A stretch of DNA of 64,000 nt, from the NCBI RefSeq assembly GCF_040712085.1, contig NZ_JBFCVK010000001.1, positions 310,001 through 374,000 of the forward strand. The letters are read 5' to 3'. This DNA comes from Aquibaculum sediminis (GTDB taxonomy: Bacteria > Pseudomonadota > Alphaproteobacteria > Kiloniellales > DSM-21159). Shown here piece by piece: positions 29,379-38,411 of this stretch (positions are counted from its first letter, which is position 1; each line of letters opens with the position of its first letter). Both the position numbers and the translations under genes were made by a program. Under the pieces are notes generated by a model, which saw only the letters and a program-made list of their open reading frames with translations, was not told the origin of the DNA and searched no databases.

Positions 29379-31051
29379 GTGCAGCCACGGCCAGCGCGGG
29401 CGCTGCCAGGAAACCCAATCACGACCGCAAACCGATGATCGTGGCCAGCCTCCTCGTCGGCGTGCCATTGCTGCTGTTCATCGTCTATCCCCTGGCCTTC
29501 ATTCTCGGCCGCAGCTTCTCGACGCCGGAGGGATTCGGGCTCGACAACTACCTGTCGATGCTCACGACCTCCCGTTTCCAGGGCATTCTCTACAACTCCT
29601 TCGAGGTCACGCTGGTCTCCACGGCCTTTGCCGTGATCATGGCCTATGCCTTCGCCTACGCCGTGCAGCGCACCCTCATGCCGGGCAAGAACCTGCTGCG
29701 CATCGTCGCGCTCGTTCCCCTCTTCGCCCCCTCCCTGGTGCAGGCTCAGGGCCTTGTTCTGCTCTTCGGCCGCAACGGCCTGATCAACCGCACCTTCGGC
29801 ACGGAAATCGAAATCTACGGCTATTGGGGGATCGTCATTTCGATGGTCCTCTATGTCTTTCCCTACGCCTTCCTGATCCTCTCAACCGCGTTGGCCGTGA
29901 CCGATTCGCGACTCTACGAGTCCGCCAAGATGCTGGGTGCGGGCCCCTGGCGCACCTTCCGGACCGTGACCCTGCCGTCCACCAAGTACGGCCTGGCCGC
30001 ATCGGTCTTCGTTTGCTTCACCCTGGTCATCACCGATTTCGGCAACCCCATGGTGATTGGCGCGAACTACAACGTGCTCGCAACCGAGGTCTACAACCAG
30101 GTGATCGGTCAGGCGAACTTCGAACGTGGCACGGTGATCGGCATGGTGCTGCTGGTTCCCGCCGCCGTGGCAGCCATCCTGGAAAAGTACATCAGCCGGC
30201 GGCAGTACTCCCTGGTCTCCGACCAGTCCCGCCCCTTGGTCATCGTGCCGGACCGGATGCGCGATCTCACCTTTGCCGGCATCTCGGCCGTTATCGCCCT
30301 GATGATCCTCTCGATCGTTGCCGTGGTGATCTTCGCCAGCTTCGTGCACCTCTGGCCCTACAACATGAGCATGTCGCTGCGGCACTATGCCTTCGACGTG
30401 CAGAACGGCATCGAACCGCTGTGGAACTCGATCTACATCTCGCTCATGGCGGCCGGCGTTGGCGTCGTGGTGGTGACGGCCTCGGCCTACGTGATCGAGA
30501 AGTTCAAGTCGCCGGTCACGCGGCCGCTCTACTTCCTCTCGATCCTGCCGGCGGCGGTGCCAGGTATGGTCTTGGGCCTGGGCTACATCCTGGCCTTCAA
30601 CAACCCGTCGAACCCCGTCTATCTGATCTACGGCACGCTCATCATCATCGCGATTGCCAACGTCTATTACTACCACGCACAAGGCTTTCTGATCGCTTCC
30701 ACCTCGATGAAGCAGATCAGCAGCACCTTCGACGAAGCCTCGGCCACCTTGGGCGGCACGCGCATCCAGACACTGCGCAAGGTCACCTTGCCGCTCATCG
30801 CGCCGACCCTGATCGGTGTGGCCGTGTTCTTCTTCATGCGCTCCATGGTCACGCTGTCGGCCGTGATCTTCCTGATCACGCCACAGACCCAGGTCGCCGC
30901 CGTTTCGGTGCTGCTGCTGGAGGATCGCGGGGCCACGAACCAGGCCGCGGCTTTTTCGGTCTGCATCATGGCAACCGTCGTCGGCGCCCTGTTGCTGGTG
31001 CGCCTGCTGCTGCGCCTTGTCGGCATGAAGGACGTGAGCCTGATCCGCTAA
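29369..31051 (+). CDS. Fused double permease of the ABC importer (2-aminoethylphosphonate/Fe type)
   Basis: The membrane channel of the importer, 560 residues, with two homologous permease halves in one chain, each with about six helices. Each half carries an EAA-like loop for the ATPase: 'YESAKMLGAGPWRTFRTVTLP' and 'DEASATLGGTRIQTLRKVTLP'. This architecture is shared by FbpB and by the PhnU/AepV-type phosphonate permeases. ATG 29369 lies inside the end of the ATPase gene. No phosphonate-degrading enzyme (PhnW, PhnX or PhnY type) is encoded nearby. Confidence 0.9.
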   Translation: MAVSAATASAGAARKPNHDRKPMIVASLLVGVPLLLFIVYPLAFILGRSFSTPEGFGLDNYLSMLTTSRFQGILYNSFEVTLVSTAFAVIMAYAFAYAVQRTLMPGKNLLRIVALVPLFAPSLVQAQGLVLLFGRNGLINRTFGTEIEIYGYWGIVISMVLYVFPYAFLILSTALAVTDSRLYESAKMLGAGPWRTFRTVTLPSTKYGLAASVFVCFTLVITDFGNPMVIGANYNVLATEVYNQVIGQANFERGTVIGMVLLVPAAVAAILEKYISRRQYSLVSDQSRPLVIVPDRMRDLTFAGISAVIALMILSIVAVVIFASFVHLWPYNMSMSLRHYAFDVQNGIEPLWNSIYISLMAAGVGVVVVTASAYVIEKFKSPVTRPLYFLSILPAAVPGMVLGLGYILAFNNPSNPVYLIYGTLIIIAIANVYYYHAQGFLIASTSMKQISSTFDEASATLGGTRIQTLRKVTLPLIAPTLIGVAVFFFMRSMVTLSAVIFLITPQTQVAAVSVLLLEDRGATNQAAAFSVCIMATVVGALLLVRLLLRLVGMKDVSLIR

Positions 31052-31219
31052 ACTCTTGCTTCGGGAGGCCTCTTCGCCCTGCACCTCTCGGAAAGCGCTT
31101 GTCGCCCGGACGGCGGCTCCACTACCCTTGCGGCTGAATTTGCCCGGGATTCCGGGGAACGCGGTCGCACCCCTGCGGGTTGATGCAGGGATCGGGGCAA
31201 GAGCGATAGGGAGATGAGC

Positions 31220-32338
31220 ATGCATCGGCCTGCCGGATGGGAACGACGCGCCAAGGGAATGGCACTGCCATTTCTGGCGCTTTCCGGCATGCTGGTGTTG
31301 AGCGCCTGTGAAACGCTCCAGAGCGCGCCGAACGATCAAGCCGACAGCGCGCAACCGATGGGCCAAGGCTTGCCGCCGGCGCTGCAGGCGGCACGGCTTC
31401 TGCCCCCTCCAAGCGACGCACCTCGCTCCCGCCTTTTGATCGAACCCGGGAGCAGCAGCGGTCAGCAGAGGCCCGAAGCACGCGCCACCGGCGAGCGGCA
31501 GCCGCCGACACCCGCCGCCCCACCGCCGCGCAGGGAGGAGCCCAGCGCCACCGCTTCGGCACCTGCGCCCCGCAGCGCCGCGGCTGCTGGCGCCGCACCC
31601 CCTGAGCAGGACGCCGCCCTGCCCCCGGTGCCTCCCACACGACCACGAGGCTTGCTGCCGGAAGCGGCAGAGACACAAACCGCCACGGAAGTACCAGACT
31701 CATCGCAAACGCCGAGCGAGCCCGCAGCGCCAAGCGAACCGACCGCCGAACCGGCGCGTGATGTGGGTAAGCCCGAGGAGCAGCCTTCCGAACCCACAGA
31801 GGCCCCGGCTCAGCCCACGCCCGAACCGCGGGCGCGGCCGGAGCAGGACGCACCAACGCAGGATCAGCAGGAAGAGCCACCCGCCGAGCAGGCTGACACC
31901 GAAGGTACCGCTGCGCCGGCGGTCAGTGCGCAACCCAGCGAGCCAGAGGAACAGGAGATCGATCTCGAGGTCTTCGAGGAAGAGGAACGCCCTGTTCAGC
32001 AGGCCGCACTGCCCTCGCCTGCTCTCGCCGAAGGGGTGCGGCTGGAGTTCGACAGCGGCTCTTCCGATCTCACCCAGCCGATGGAGGATCGCCTGCTGTC
32101 GCTCGCGCAACAACTGCGCGAAGAGGAAAGCCAGCGCATGCGCCTGGAGGCATATGCAGCAGACTACGACCAAGACATGAGCGGCGCACGGCGCCTGTCA
32201 CTTTCCAGGGCACTGGCCGTGCGCGCCTTCCTGCTCGACCAGGGCATCCGCTCCACCCGGATGGACGTGCGCGCCATCGGGCGCAGCGCAAGCGGTCAGC
32301 CGGCCGACCGCGTCGACATTCTGCCTGCAGAGCGTTGA
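31220..32338 (+). CDS. Lipoprotein with Pro/Glu-rich linker and C-terminal OmpA-like domain
   Basis: Probably an outer-membrane lipoprotein that spans to the peptidoglycan. It is 372 residues with lipobox LSA-Cys near residue 30. An extended region of about 200 residues is rich in Pro, Ala, Glu and Gln (many PxP, PTE and QPSEP units) and low in hydrophobics. The C-terminal ~100 residues are a shortened OmpA-like fold ('VRLEFDSGSSDLTQPMEDRL'), keeping an Asp (AAD) and the Arg of 'LSLSRALAV' but ending ADRVDI instead of NRRVEI. GGGAG six bases upstream favours ATG 31220 over ATG 31214. It precedes the MotA/MotB-like pair by 104 bases. Confidence 0.8.
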   Translation: MHRPAGWERRAKGMALPFLALSGMLVLSACETLQSAPNDQADSAQPMGQGLPPALQAARLLPPPSDAPRSRLLIEPGSSSGQQRPEARATGERQPPTPAAPPPRREEPSATASAPAPRSAAAAGAAPPEQDAALPPVPPTRPRGLLPEAAETQTATEVPDSSQTPSEPAAPSEPTAEPARDVGKPEEQPSEPTEAPAQPTPEPRARPEQDAPTQDQQEEPPAEQADTEGTAAPAVSAQPSEPEEQEIDLEVFEEEERPVQQAALPSPALAEGVRLEFDSGSSDLTQPMEDRLLSLAQQLREEESQRMRLEAYAADYDQDMSGARRLSLSRALAVRAFLLDQGIRSTRMDVRAIGRSASGQPADRVDILPAER

Positions 32339-32442
32339 AAAACGGAAGAATCTGCGTGCAACGGATGGATCGGCAATTTCCTCAAGGGGACAACTGCACT
32401 AGGCTGCGCTTGCGCCGATCGATTAACAGAACAGTCTAAGCA

Positions 32443-33600
32443 ATGACGCGTCCCCAAATTTACCTCATCCGCATGGGCATCTTTCTCGCCCTTGTGCTGG
32501 CCGCCGGCGCTGCGCTCTACCCGCAGTTGGCGGATGCCTTCTTCGCCAATGCGGTCCTGAACGGGATGATCCTCGGGGTCCTCGTTCTGGGAATAATCTA
32601 CTCCTTTCGGCAGGTGTTCCTGCTGCGGCGAGAGATTGCGTTCCTTGAACAGTTGAAGCGCGAAAGCAGCGGTGGGCTGATCTTTCCCGGTCAGATGACC
32701 CAGCTCGACGCGCCGCGCCTGCTCGGCCCAATGGCGCGCATGCTGCGCGAGCGCAAGGGACGCATCACCCTTTCGGCCATGGCGATGCGCACGCTGCAGG
32801 ACGGCATCCGCCTGCGGATCGACGAAAGCCACGACATCTCCCGCTATCTGATCGGTCTGCTGATCTTCCTTGGCCTTCTGGGCACCTTCTGGGGCTTGGT
32901 GGAGACGGTGGATGCCGTGGGCGAGACGATCGGTGCGCTGTCTCTCGGCGATGGCGACGCTGCTGCCCTGTTCGGGGACCTGCAGCGCGGTCTGCAGCGC
33001 CCCCTGGGCGGCATGGGCACGGCATTTTCCTCGTCGCTTTTCGGTCTCGCCGGCTCACTTGTCCTGGGCTTCCTCGAACTGCAGTCGGGCCAGGCCCACA
33101 ACCGCTTCATGAACGAGATGGAGGAATGGCTCTCGGGCATGACCCGGATCGGCGGCAGCAGCTTCGGCGGCGGCGAAGGCGAGGCCTCGGTGCCGGCCTA
33201 CCTGCAGGCGCTGTTGGAGCAGACGGCCGACAGTCTTGAGAACCTCCAGAATACCATTCAGCGCGGCGAGGAGGACAAGCAGACCGCAAATCGCAACCTC
33301 GCCACCCTGACCGAGCGCCTGACGCTGCTCACCGATCAAATGCGCACGGAACAGGAGGTCTTGCGCAAGCTGGCGGAAACCCATGCCGCGATCAGACCCC
33401 TGCTCGCACAGCTTTCCGAGGCGCAGATGTCGAACGGCGGGATGGACGATGCCACCCGCGACCACATCCGCAACATCGACATGCACCTGAGCCGCATGGC
33501 AAGCGAGATGCGCGGCGGCCGAGAACAGACTGTGGAACAGATCCGCGGCGAGATACGTCTACTGGCGCGCACCATCGCCGCGTTGGCGGAAGAAGGCTGA
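32443..33600 (+). CDS. MotA/TolQ/ExbB-like proton-channel protein
   Basis: Inner-membrane stator-type protein, 385 residues. Two N-terminal helices (about 10-28 and 40-60) are followed by a cytoplasmic loop. The ExbB-like pore helices are 'LIGLLIFLGLLGTFWGLV' and 'GMGTAFSSSLFGLAGSLVLGF'. A cytoplasmic tail of about 140 residues follows, predicted as long helices ('ADSLENLQNTIQRGEEDK'). The next gene, 18 bases on, encodes the MotB-like partner. Together they should form a 5:2 ion-driven unit, like MotAB, ExbBD, TolQR and ZorAB. They are not flagellar in context. Confidence 0.82.
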   Translation: MTRPQIYLIRMGIFLALVLAAGAALYPQLADAFFANAVLNGMILGVLVLGIIYSFRQVFLLRREIAFLEQLKRESSGGLIFPGQMTQLDAPRLLGPMARMLRERKGRITLSAMAMRTLQDGIRLRIDESHDISRYLIGLLIFLGLLGTFWGLVETVDAVGETIGALSLGDGDAAALFGDLQRGLQRPLGGMGTAFSSSLFGLAGSLVLGFLELQSGQAHNRFMNEMEEWLSGMTRIGGSSFGGGEGEASVPAYLQALLEQTADSLENLQNTIQRGEEDKQTANRNLATLTERLTLLTDQMRTEQEVLRKLAETHAAIRPLLAQLSEAQMSNGGMDDATRDHIRNIDMHLSRMASEMRGGREQTVEQIRGEIRLLARTIAALAEEG

Positions 33601-33618
33601 GGCCGGACCCAGCACCCC

Positions 33619-35406
33619 ATGTATTCGCTCAACCGCACCGGTCGTACACGCTCCACCAACATCTGGCCCGGCTTCGTCGACGGGCTGGCGACGCTGTTGC
33701 TGGTGGTGATTTTCGTGCTGATGGTCTTCGTGATCGCGCAGTACTACCTTTCCGTTGCGCTGAGCGGGCGTGACGAGCGCCTGGCCCGGCTCGACCAGCA
33801 GATCGCTGAGCTTAGCGAACTCCTGGCCCTGGAGCGCGAAACCACCAGCGAACTGCGCAGCACGCTCGACAGCCTCACCAGCGAACTGCAGGATTCCATG
33901 GCCCTGCGCGAAACGCTGGTGCAGGAACTGGCGCGGGTTGAGGATCAGCGTGACTCCCTGGCATCCCAGCTTACCGCCCTGTCGGAGGAACACGAGTCCG
34001 TGGAGGAAGAGCTGCTCGCGGTCACGGAAAGTCGCGAGCAACTGCGCCAGGACCTGATGCTTGCCGAAAATCGGGGCGACAGCCTCGACCAGGCGCTGCT
34101 CGAGGCCGAGGACACCATCGAAGCCGATCGCGAAACCATTCAGGTTCAGCTGGCCGAACTGGCGCTGCTGCGTGATCTGCGCAACGAGCTCAAGCAGCAG
34201 GTGGCTGATCGGGAGAACGACCTGCGGGCCACCGAGGCCCTGCTGGCCGAAAGCCGTGCCGCGCTCGAGGACTTGGAGCAGCAGGTGGCCGAACGCGAAG
34301 CGCTTCTGGCCAGCACCCGCGAAGAGCTGGAGCGCAGCGAAACCGACCTGTCGGAGACCCGCGCAGCGCTAGCGGAAAGCGAGGACCTCGCGGCCCGGCA
34401 ATCCGAGGAAATTGCGGCCCAGGCGGAGGCTCTGGAAGCCCGTGCAGATGAGATCCAGCTGACCCGCACCACTCTGGAGCGGCTGGAGGAGATGCTGGCT
34501 GCGCGAGAGGTCATGCTGGCCGAGCGGGAAGAAAGCCTCGAGGCCCGCACACAAGAGCTGGCCTTGAGCGAGGAAACACTCTCCCGGGTGCGCGAACAGA
34601 TCGCCGAGCGCGACCGGCGGATCGACGAGTTGGAAGCGCAACTGGCGCAGATGGACGAAAGCGAACGCGAGCGACTGGACGAGCTTCGAACATTGCGCGC
34701 GGCCCGCGACGCCCTGATGCAACGCCTGCAGGACCGCGGAAGCCAACTCCAGGCGGAGTCCGAACTGGCGAGCGAGGCTCAGCAGCGCGTCGAACTGCTC
34801 AACAGCCAGATCGCCGCCTTGCGCCGGCAGCTTGCCGCCCTGCAAAGCGCTCTGGAGGCCACCGAAGAACGCGAGCGCGAGCAGCAGGTGCAGATCGCGG
34901 ATCTCGGGCGCCGGCTCAACATGGCCCTGGCCAGCCGTGTGCAGGAACTGGCGCGCTATCGCTCAGAGTTCTTCGGGCGACTGCGGGAAATTTTGGGTGA
35001 CGACAATCCGAACGTCCGCATCGTCGGCGATCGCTTCGTCTTCCAGGCCGAAGTGCTCTTCCCCAGCGGCTCGGACTCCCTGCAGGCCGAGGGACGCGCG
35101 CAGATCCGGCAACTGGCGAGCCTGCTGCGTGACATCGCCGAACAGATTCCCGACGACATTGATTGGGTTCTGCGCGTCGATGGCCACACCGACCGTCGCC
35201 CGATCTCGACTCCGCTCTTCCCCTCAAACTGGGAGCTGTCGAGCGCCCGAGCCATCTCGGTCGTGCGGCTCTTGATTCAGGAGGAGATCCCGCCCAACCG
35301 GCTGGTGGCCGCCGGTTTCGGCGAGTACCAGCCGCTCGACCCGAGCGACAGCGACACAGCCTTTCAACGCAATCGGCGCATCGAGCTCAAGCTGACCGAG
35401 CGCTGA
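33619..35406 (+). CDS. MotB-like protein with long coiled coil and OmpA domain
   Basis: Partner of the preceding stator-like protein, 595 residues. One transmembrane helix (about 17-42) carries a membrane-embedded Asp21 in 'FVDGLATLLLVV', the position of the proton-binding Asp of MotB. About 400 residues of heptad-like coiled coil follow, full of Glu/Leu/Arg repeats such as 'LEARADEIQLTRTTLERLEE'. The C-terminal OmpA-like domain (about 465-590) has an intact peptidoglycan site: 'VDGHTDRRP', 'LSSARAISVV' and 'FQRNRRIELKL'. The coiled coil could span tens of nanometres. MotB of flagella has no such stalk. Confidence 0.85.
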   Translation: MYSLNRTGRTRSTNIWPGFVDGLATLLLVVIFVLMVFVIAQYYLSVALSGRDERLARLDQQIAELSELLALERETTSELRSTLDSLTSELQDSMALRETLVQELARVEDQRDSLASQLTALSEEHESVEEELLAVTESREQLRQDLMLAENRGDSLDQALLEAEDTIEADRETIQVQLAELALLRDLRNELKQQVADRENDLRATEALLAESRAALEDLEQQVAEREALLASTREELERSETDLSETRAALAESEDLAARQSEEIAAQAEALEARADEIQLTRTTLERLEEMLAAREVMLAEREESLEARTQELALSEETLSRVREQIAERDRRIDELEAQLAQMDESERERLDELRTLRAARDALMQRLQDRGSQLQAESELASEAQQRVELLNSQIAALRRQLAALQSALEATEEREREQQVQIADLGRRLNMALASRVQELARYRSEFFGRLREILGDDNPNVRIVGDRFVFQAEVLFPSGSDSLQAEGRAQIRQLASLLRDIAEQIPDDIDWVLRVDGHTDRRPISTPLFPSNWELSSARAISVVRLLIQEEIPPNRLVAAGFGEYQPLDPSDSDTAFQRNRRIELKLTER

Positions 35407-35430
35407 CCAGAAGCCAGGGGGGTGCCATCC

Positions 35431-35919
35431 ATGATCCTGATCCGCCGCTGCAAGGCGACTCTCGTGGCCGGCATCGCGCTCTTCTTCACCCTGGTCGCCT
35501 TCGGCAACATCACCGACTACGGCAGCAACTTCGCCTTCGTGCAGCATGTGCTCTCGATGGACACGATCTTCCCGGATTCCGCCCTCTCCTGGCGGGCGCT
35601 CACCAGTCCGGCGATCCATCATGCGGCCTATGGCTTCATCATCGCCTGGCAGGCCGTGACCGCCCTGCTCTGCTGGTATGGCGCGTACCGCCTTTGGGAG
35701 GCCAGCGATGATCGCGTTGCCTTCGCCCAGGCTCGGCCCGCAGCGGTTCTCGGCCTCACCGCGGGATTCCTGCTCTATGCCGTAGGCTTCATGACCATCG
35801 GCGGGGAATGGTTCGCTATGTGGCAGTCCGAAACCTGGAACGGCCAGAGCGCCGCCGCGCGCTTCCTGCTGATGATCGGGGTCGTGCTCATCGCCCTGAT
35901 TACCCGCGAAGAGGCCTGA
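35431..35919 (+). CDS. DUF2165 family small membrane protein
   Basis: A 162-residue integral membrane protein with four predicted helices. 'FGNITDYGSNFAFVQHVLSMDT' and 'GGEWFAMWQS' are the DUF2165 hallmarks. Function unknown. ATG 35431 has a GGGGGG ribosome binding site; GTG 35422 is an alternative. It lies 24 bases after the MotB-like gene on the same strand, so it may be co-transcribed with the stator-like pair. Confidence 0.88.
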   Translation: MILIRRCKATLVAGIALFFTLVAFGNITDYGSNFAFVQHVLSMDTIFPDSALSWRALTSPAIHHAAYGFIIAWQAVTALLCWYGAYRLWEASDDRVAFAQARPAAVLGLTAGFLLYAVGFMTIGGEWFAMWQSETWNGQSAAARFLLMIGVVLIALITREEA

Positions 35920-35934
35920 TCGCATGATCAGCCT
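35912..35934. terminator. Hairpin spanning both stop codons of convergent genes
   Basis: The stem AGGC-TGATC / GATCA-GCCT has one bulged C and a four-base loop (GCAT). It covers the stop of the DUF2165 gene and the stop of the facing DMT gene, which are only eight bases apart. There is no T-run on either strand. A candidate two-way terminator. Confidence 0.4.
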
Positions 35935-36842
35935 GGGCTGCGGCGTACCACCACCAACGCAACACCCAGGACGGCAACGGCCATGCCAGCCAGGGCCAGC
36001 GGGCCCATCCGGTCGCCGAAGAGCAGCCAGGCGGAGGTCGCCGTTGCCGGGGGCACGAGATAGAAGAGGCTGGCGGTGCGCGCCGCCTCGCCCAGTCGGA
36101 TCAGCAGCATCAGCAGGCTGACCGCCCCCAGTGACAGCACCAAGGTCAGCCAACCCAGCGCGAAGAGGAAGTCGCCTGTCCACTGGATCTCATTGCTCTC
36201 AAAGGCAAAGGCGACCGCGCCAGTGACCAGGCCCGCTGCCGCGTACTGGACCAGGGCACCGCTCCAGAGGTGGACCTGGCCGCAAAAGCGCTTCTGATAG
36301 ACCACGCCCAGCGTCATACCCAGCAGGGCGCCCAGCGAAAAAACGATGGCCCAGAGGTCGAAGCCCTCAAAAACGCTGCCGCTGTCCGCCGGCGCCAACT
36401 TCTCCGCCAGCACCAGCGTCACCCCCATCAGGCCGAGCAGTAGGCCAAGCACCTGACGCAGGGTCACCCTTTCGCCCAGCAGAGGCCCGACAAGCACGGC
36501 GGTCAGGAGCGGTTGCAGGCTGACGATCAGCGCCGAGTAGGCGGCCGGCAAGCCCCGCGCCATGCCGCCGAAGGCACCGCCGAGATAGACCGCGTGGACC
36601 AGGAGGCCGACCACAGCGATGTGTAGGATCTGGGTTTTGGATTCGAATTGAAGTGCCCGAAAGACCAACAGCAGCGGCAAGAGCAGCGCCACGGTGAGCG
36701 CGAAACGCAGGGTCAGAAAGGTGAAGGGCTCGGCATAAGGCAGTCCCCAGATCGCGCCGATGAAGCCCGTCGACCACAGCAGCACGAAGACCGCCGGCAT
36801 GCAGAAGAGAAGAGCGCGCTGAAGGGCTGCAGGCACGGGCAC
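35928..36842 (-). CDS. DMT superfamily (EamA) transporter
   Basis: Ten-helix inner-membrane transporter, 304 residues, built from two EamA repeats. Seen: 'FVLLWSTGFIGAIWGLPYAEPFTFLTLRF' features in repeat 1, and 'LGWLTLVLSLGAVSLLMLLI' with 'YLVPPATATSAWLLFGD' in repeat 2. Family members export amino acids or other metabolites; the substrate cannot be told. GTG 36836, with AGG five bases upstream, is an alternative start. Convergent with the DUF2165 gene. Confidence 0.9.
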   Translation of the reverse strand: MPVPAALQRALLFCMPAVFVLLWSTGFIGAIWGLPYAEPFTFLTLRFALTVALLLPLLLVFRALQFESKTQILHIAVVGLLVHAVYLGGAFGGMARGLPAAYSALIVSLQPLLTAVLVGPLLGERVTLRQVLGLLLGLMGVTLVLAEKLAPADSGSVFEGFDLWAIVFSLGALLGMTLGVVYQKRFCGQVHLWSGALVQYAAAGLVTGAVAFAFESNEIQWTGDFLFALGWLTLVLSLGAVSLLMLLIRLGEAARTASLFYLVPPATATSAWLLFGDRMGPLALAGMAVAVLGVALVVVRRSPG

Positions 36843-36880
36843 CTGACCTGTAGCAGGAGAAGAAAGGCCGCGCTCGACGA

Positions 36881-36897
36881 GGCCGGGTAAACCGGCC
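36881..36897 (-). terminator. Candidate hairpin after gatB
   Basis: GGCCGG pairs with CCGGCC around a five-base loop, three bases past the gatB stop. No T-run follows, so it is only a weak terminator candidate for the gatCAB unit. Confidence 0.4.
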
Positions 36898-36899
36898 CG

Positions 36900-38360
36900 T
36901 TAGCCGCCGAGCTTTCGCTTGAGGATCTGGTTCACGCTGGCGGGATTGGCCTTGCCCTGGCTCGCCTTCATCACCTGGCCGACAAACCAGCCGATGACCT
37001 TGGGATTGGCGCCGCTGCTATATTGCTCCACCTGGCCGGGATTGTCGGCGATCACCTTGTCCACGATGGCCTCGATCGCGCCCTCGTCGGTGATCTGCTT
37101 CAGCCCCTTCTCGTCGACGATGGTGGTGGCATCCTTGCCGCTCTCCCACATCGCTTCGAAGACCTCCTTGGCCAGGCGGGAGGACACCGTGCCATCGGCG
37201 ATCAGATCGAGCAGGCCGCCCAGCTTCGCCGCATCCACCGGTGCGTCATCCAGGTCCCTGCCCGAGGCGTTCAGGGCACCGAAGTAGTTCACCGTCACCC
37301 AGTTGGCCGCGAGCTTGGGGTCACGCTTGCCGCCGGCCAGCACGGACTCATAGAAGGCCGCATTGGCCTGCTCCGCGACGAGCACGCCGGCGTCATAAAT
37401 CGACAGCCCGTAGTTCTCCATGAAGCGGCGCTTCTTCTCGTCGGGCAGCTCCGGCAGCTCGGCGGCCAGGCCGTCGACGAAGTCCTGCTCCAGTACCAGC
37501 GGCAGAAGGTCGGGGTCCGGGAAGTAGCGATAGTCATGCGCCTCCTCCTTGCTGCGCATGGAGCGGCTCTCACCCTTGCGCGCATCGAAGAGACGGGTTT
37601 CCTGCTCGATCGTCCCGCCGGCTTCCAGCACCTCGACCTGACGGCGAGCTTCATACTCGATGGCCTGCTGCACGTAACGGATGGAGTTCACGTTCTTGGT
37701 CTCGGTGCGCGTGCCCAGCGGCTCGCCGGGGCGGCGCATGGAGAGATTGACGTCGCAGCGCAGGCTGCCTTCCTCCATGTTGCCGTCGCAGGTGCCGAGG
37801 TAGCGCAGGATGGAGCGCAACTTGCGGATGTAGGCGCCGGCCTCTTCGGCAGAGCCGATTTCAGGCTTGGAAACGATCTCCATCAGCGCAACGCCCGAGC
37901 GGTTGAGATCGACGAAGGTGCGGCGCGGGTCCTGGTCGTGCATCGACTTGCCGGCGTCCTGCTCCAGATGCAGGCGCTCAATGCCGATTTCCTTGGTGCT
38001 GCCGTCCGGCAGATCGATGGTCAGCACGCCTTCACCGACGATCGGCTGCTGATACTGGCTGATCTGATAGCCCTGAGGCAGGTCGGGATAGAAGTAGTTC
38101 TTGCGCTCGAAAACCGAGGTCAGGTTGATCTGCGCCTTCAGGCCCAGCCCGGTCCGCACCGCCTGCGCCACGCACTCGCGGTTCAGCACCGGCAGCATGC
38201 CCGGCATGGCGGCGTCAACCAGCGACACCTGGGAGTTCGGCGTCGCACCGAAAGCCGTGGATGCGCCGGAAAAGAGCTTTGCATTGGAAATGACCTGGGC
38301 ATGGACCTCCAGCCCGATGACCATTTCCCACTTACCCGTCTCGCCTTCGATCAGAGCCAT
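36900..38360 (-). CDS. gatB: Aspartyl/glutamyl-tRNA(Asn/Gln) amidotransferase subunit B
   Basis: tRNA-binding and kinase subunit of GatCAB, which converts Glu-tRNA(Gln) or Asp-tRNA(Asn) to the amide form. It is 486 residues with 'WEMVIGLEVHAQV', 'KNYFYPDLPQGYQISQYQQP', 'EDAGKSMHD'-like and 'ALMEIVSKPE' features. The C-terminal YqeY-like domain ends '...VNQILKRKLGG'. The frame opens at GTG 38396, but ATG 38360 matches the N-terminus of related proteins; its ribosome binding site is weak. Last gene of gatC-gatA-gatB. Confidence 0.96.
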   Translation of the reverse strand: MALIEGETGKWEMVIGLEVHAQVISNAKLFSGASTAFGATPNSQVSLVDAAMPGMLPVLNRECVAQAVRTGLGLKAQINLTSVFERKNYFYPDLPQGYQISQYQQPIVGEGVLTIDLPDGSTKEIGIERLHLEQDAGKSMHDQDPRRTFVDLNRSGVALMEIVSKPEIGSAEEAGAYIRKLRSILRYLGTCDGNMEEGSLRCDVNLSMRRPGEPLGTRTETKNVNSIRYVQQAIEYEARRQVEVLEAGGTIEQETRLFDARKGESRSMRSKEEAHDYRYFPDPDLLPLVLEQDFVDGLAAELPELPDEKKRRFMENYGLSIYDAGVLVAEQANAAFYESVLAGGKRDPKLAANWVTVNYFGALNASGRDLDDAPVDAAKLGGLLDLIADGTVSSRLAKEVFEAMWESGKDATTIVDEKGLKQITDEGAIEAIVDKVIADNPGQVEQYSSGANPKVIGWFVGQVMKASQGKANPASVNQILKRKLGG

Positions 38361-38411
38361 GCCCGTCGCCCGTCCACTTGCTTCATTCCGTGACACATCC
38401 TCATCGTCGGT

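Noticed and set aside
31470..31980. Low-complexity stretch as a DNA repeat array or CRISPR
   Set aside because: It is the Pro/Glu/Ala-rich linker of a lipoprotein in one continuous frame; no regular DNA repeat unit was seen.
33760..34900. Tandem DNA repeat
   Set aside because: The periodic look is from heptad-like coiled-coil coding sequence, not from a repeated nucleotide unit.
31220..35406. Flagellar motor stator
   Set aside because: No flagellar genes nearby, and the MotB-like protein has a ~400-residue stalk and the pore protein an ExbB-like layout.
31220..35919. MotA/MotB-like pair as a Zorya anti-phage system
   Set aside because: The pair resembles ZorA/ZorB in fold, but no ZorC, ZorD or ZorE gene is present, the coiled coil is on the MotB-like partner rather than a very long ZorA-type tail, and the neighbours are ordinary chromosomal genes.
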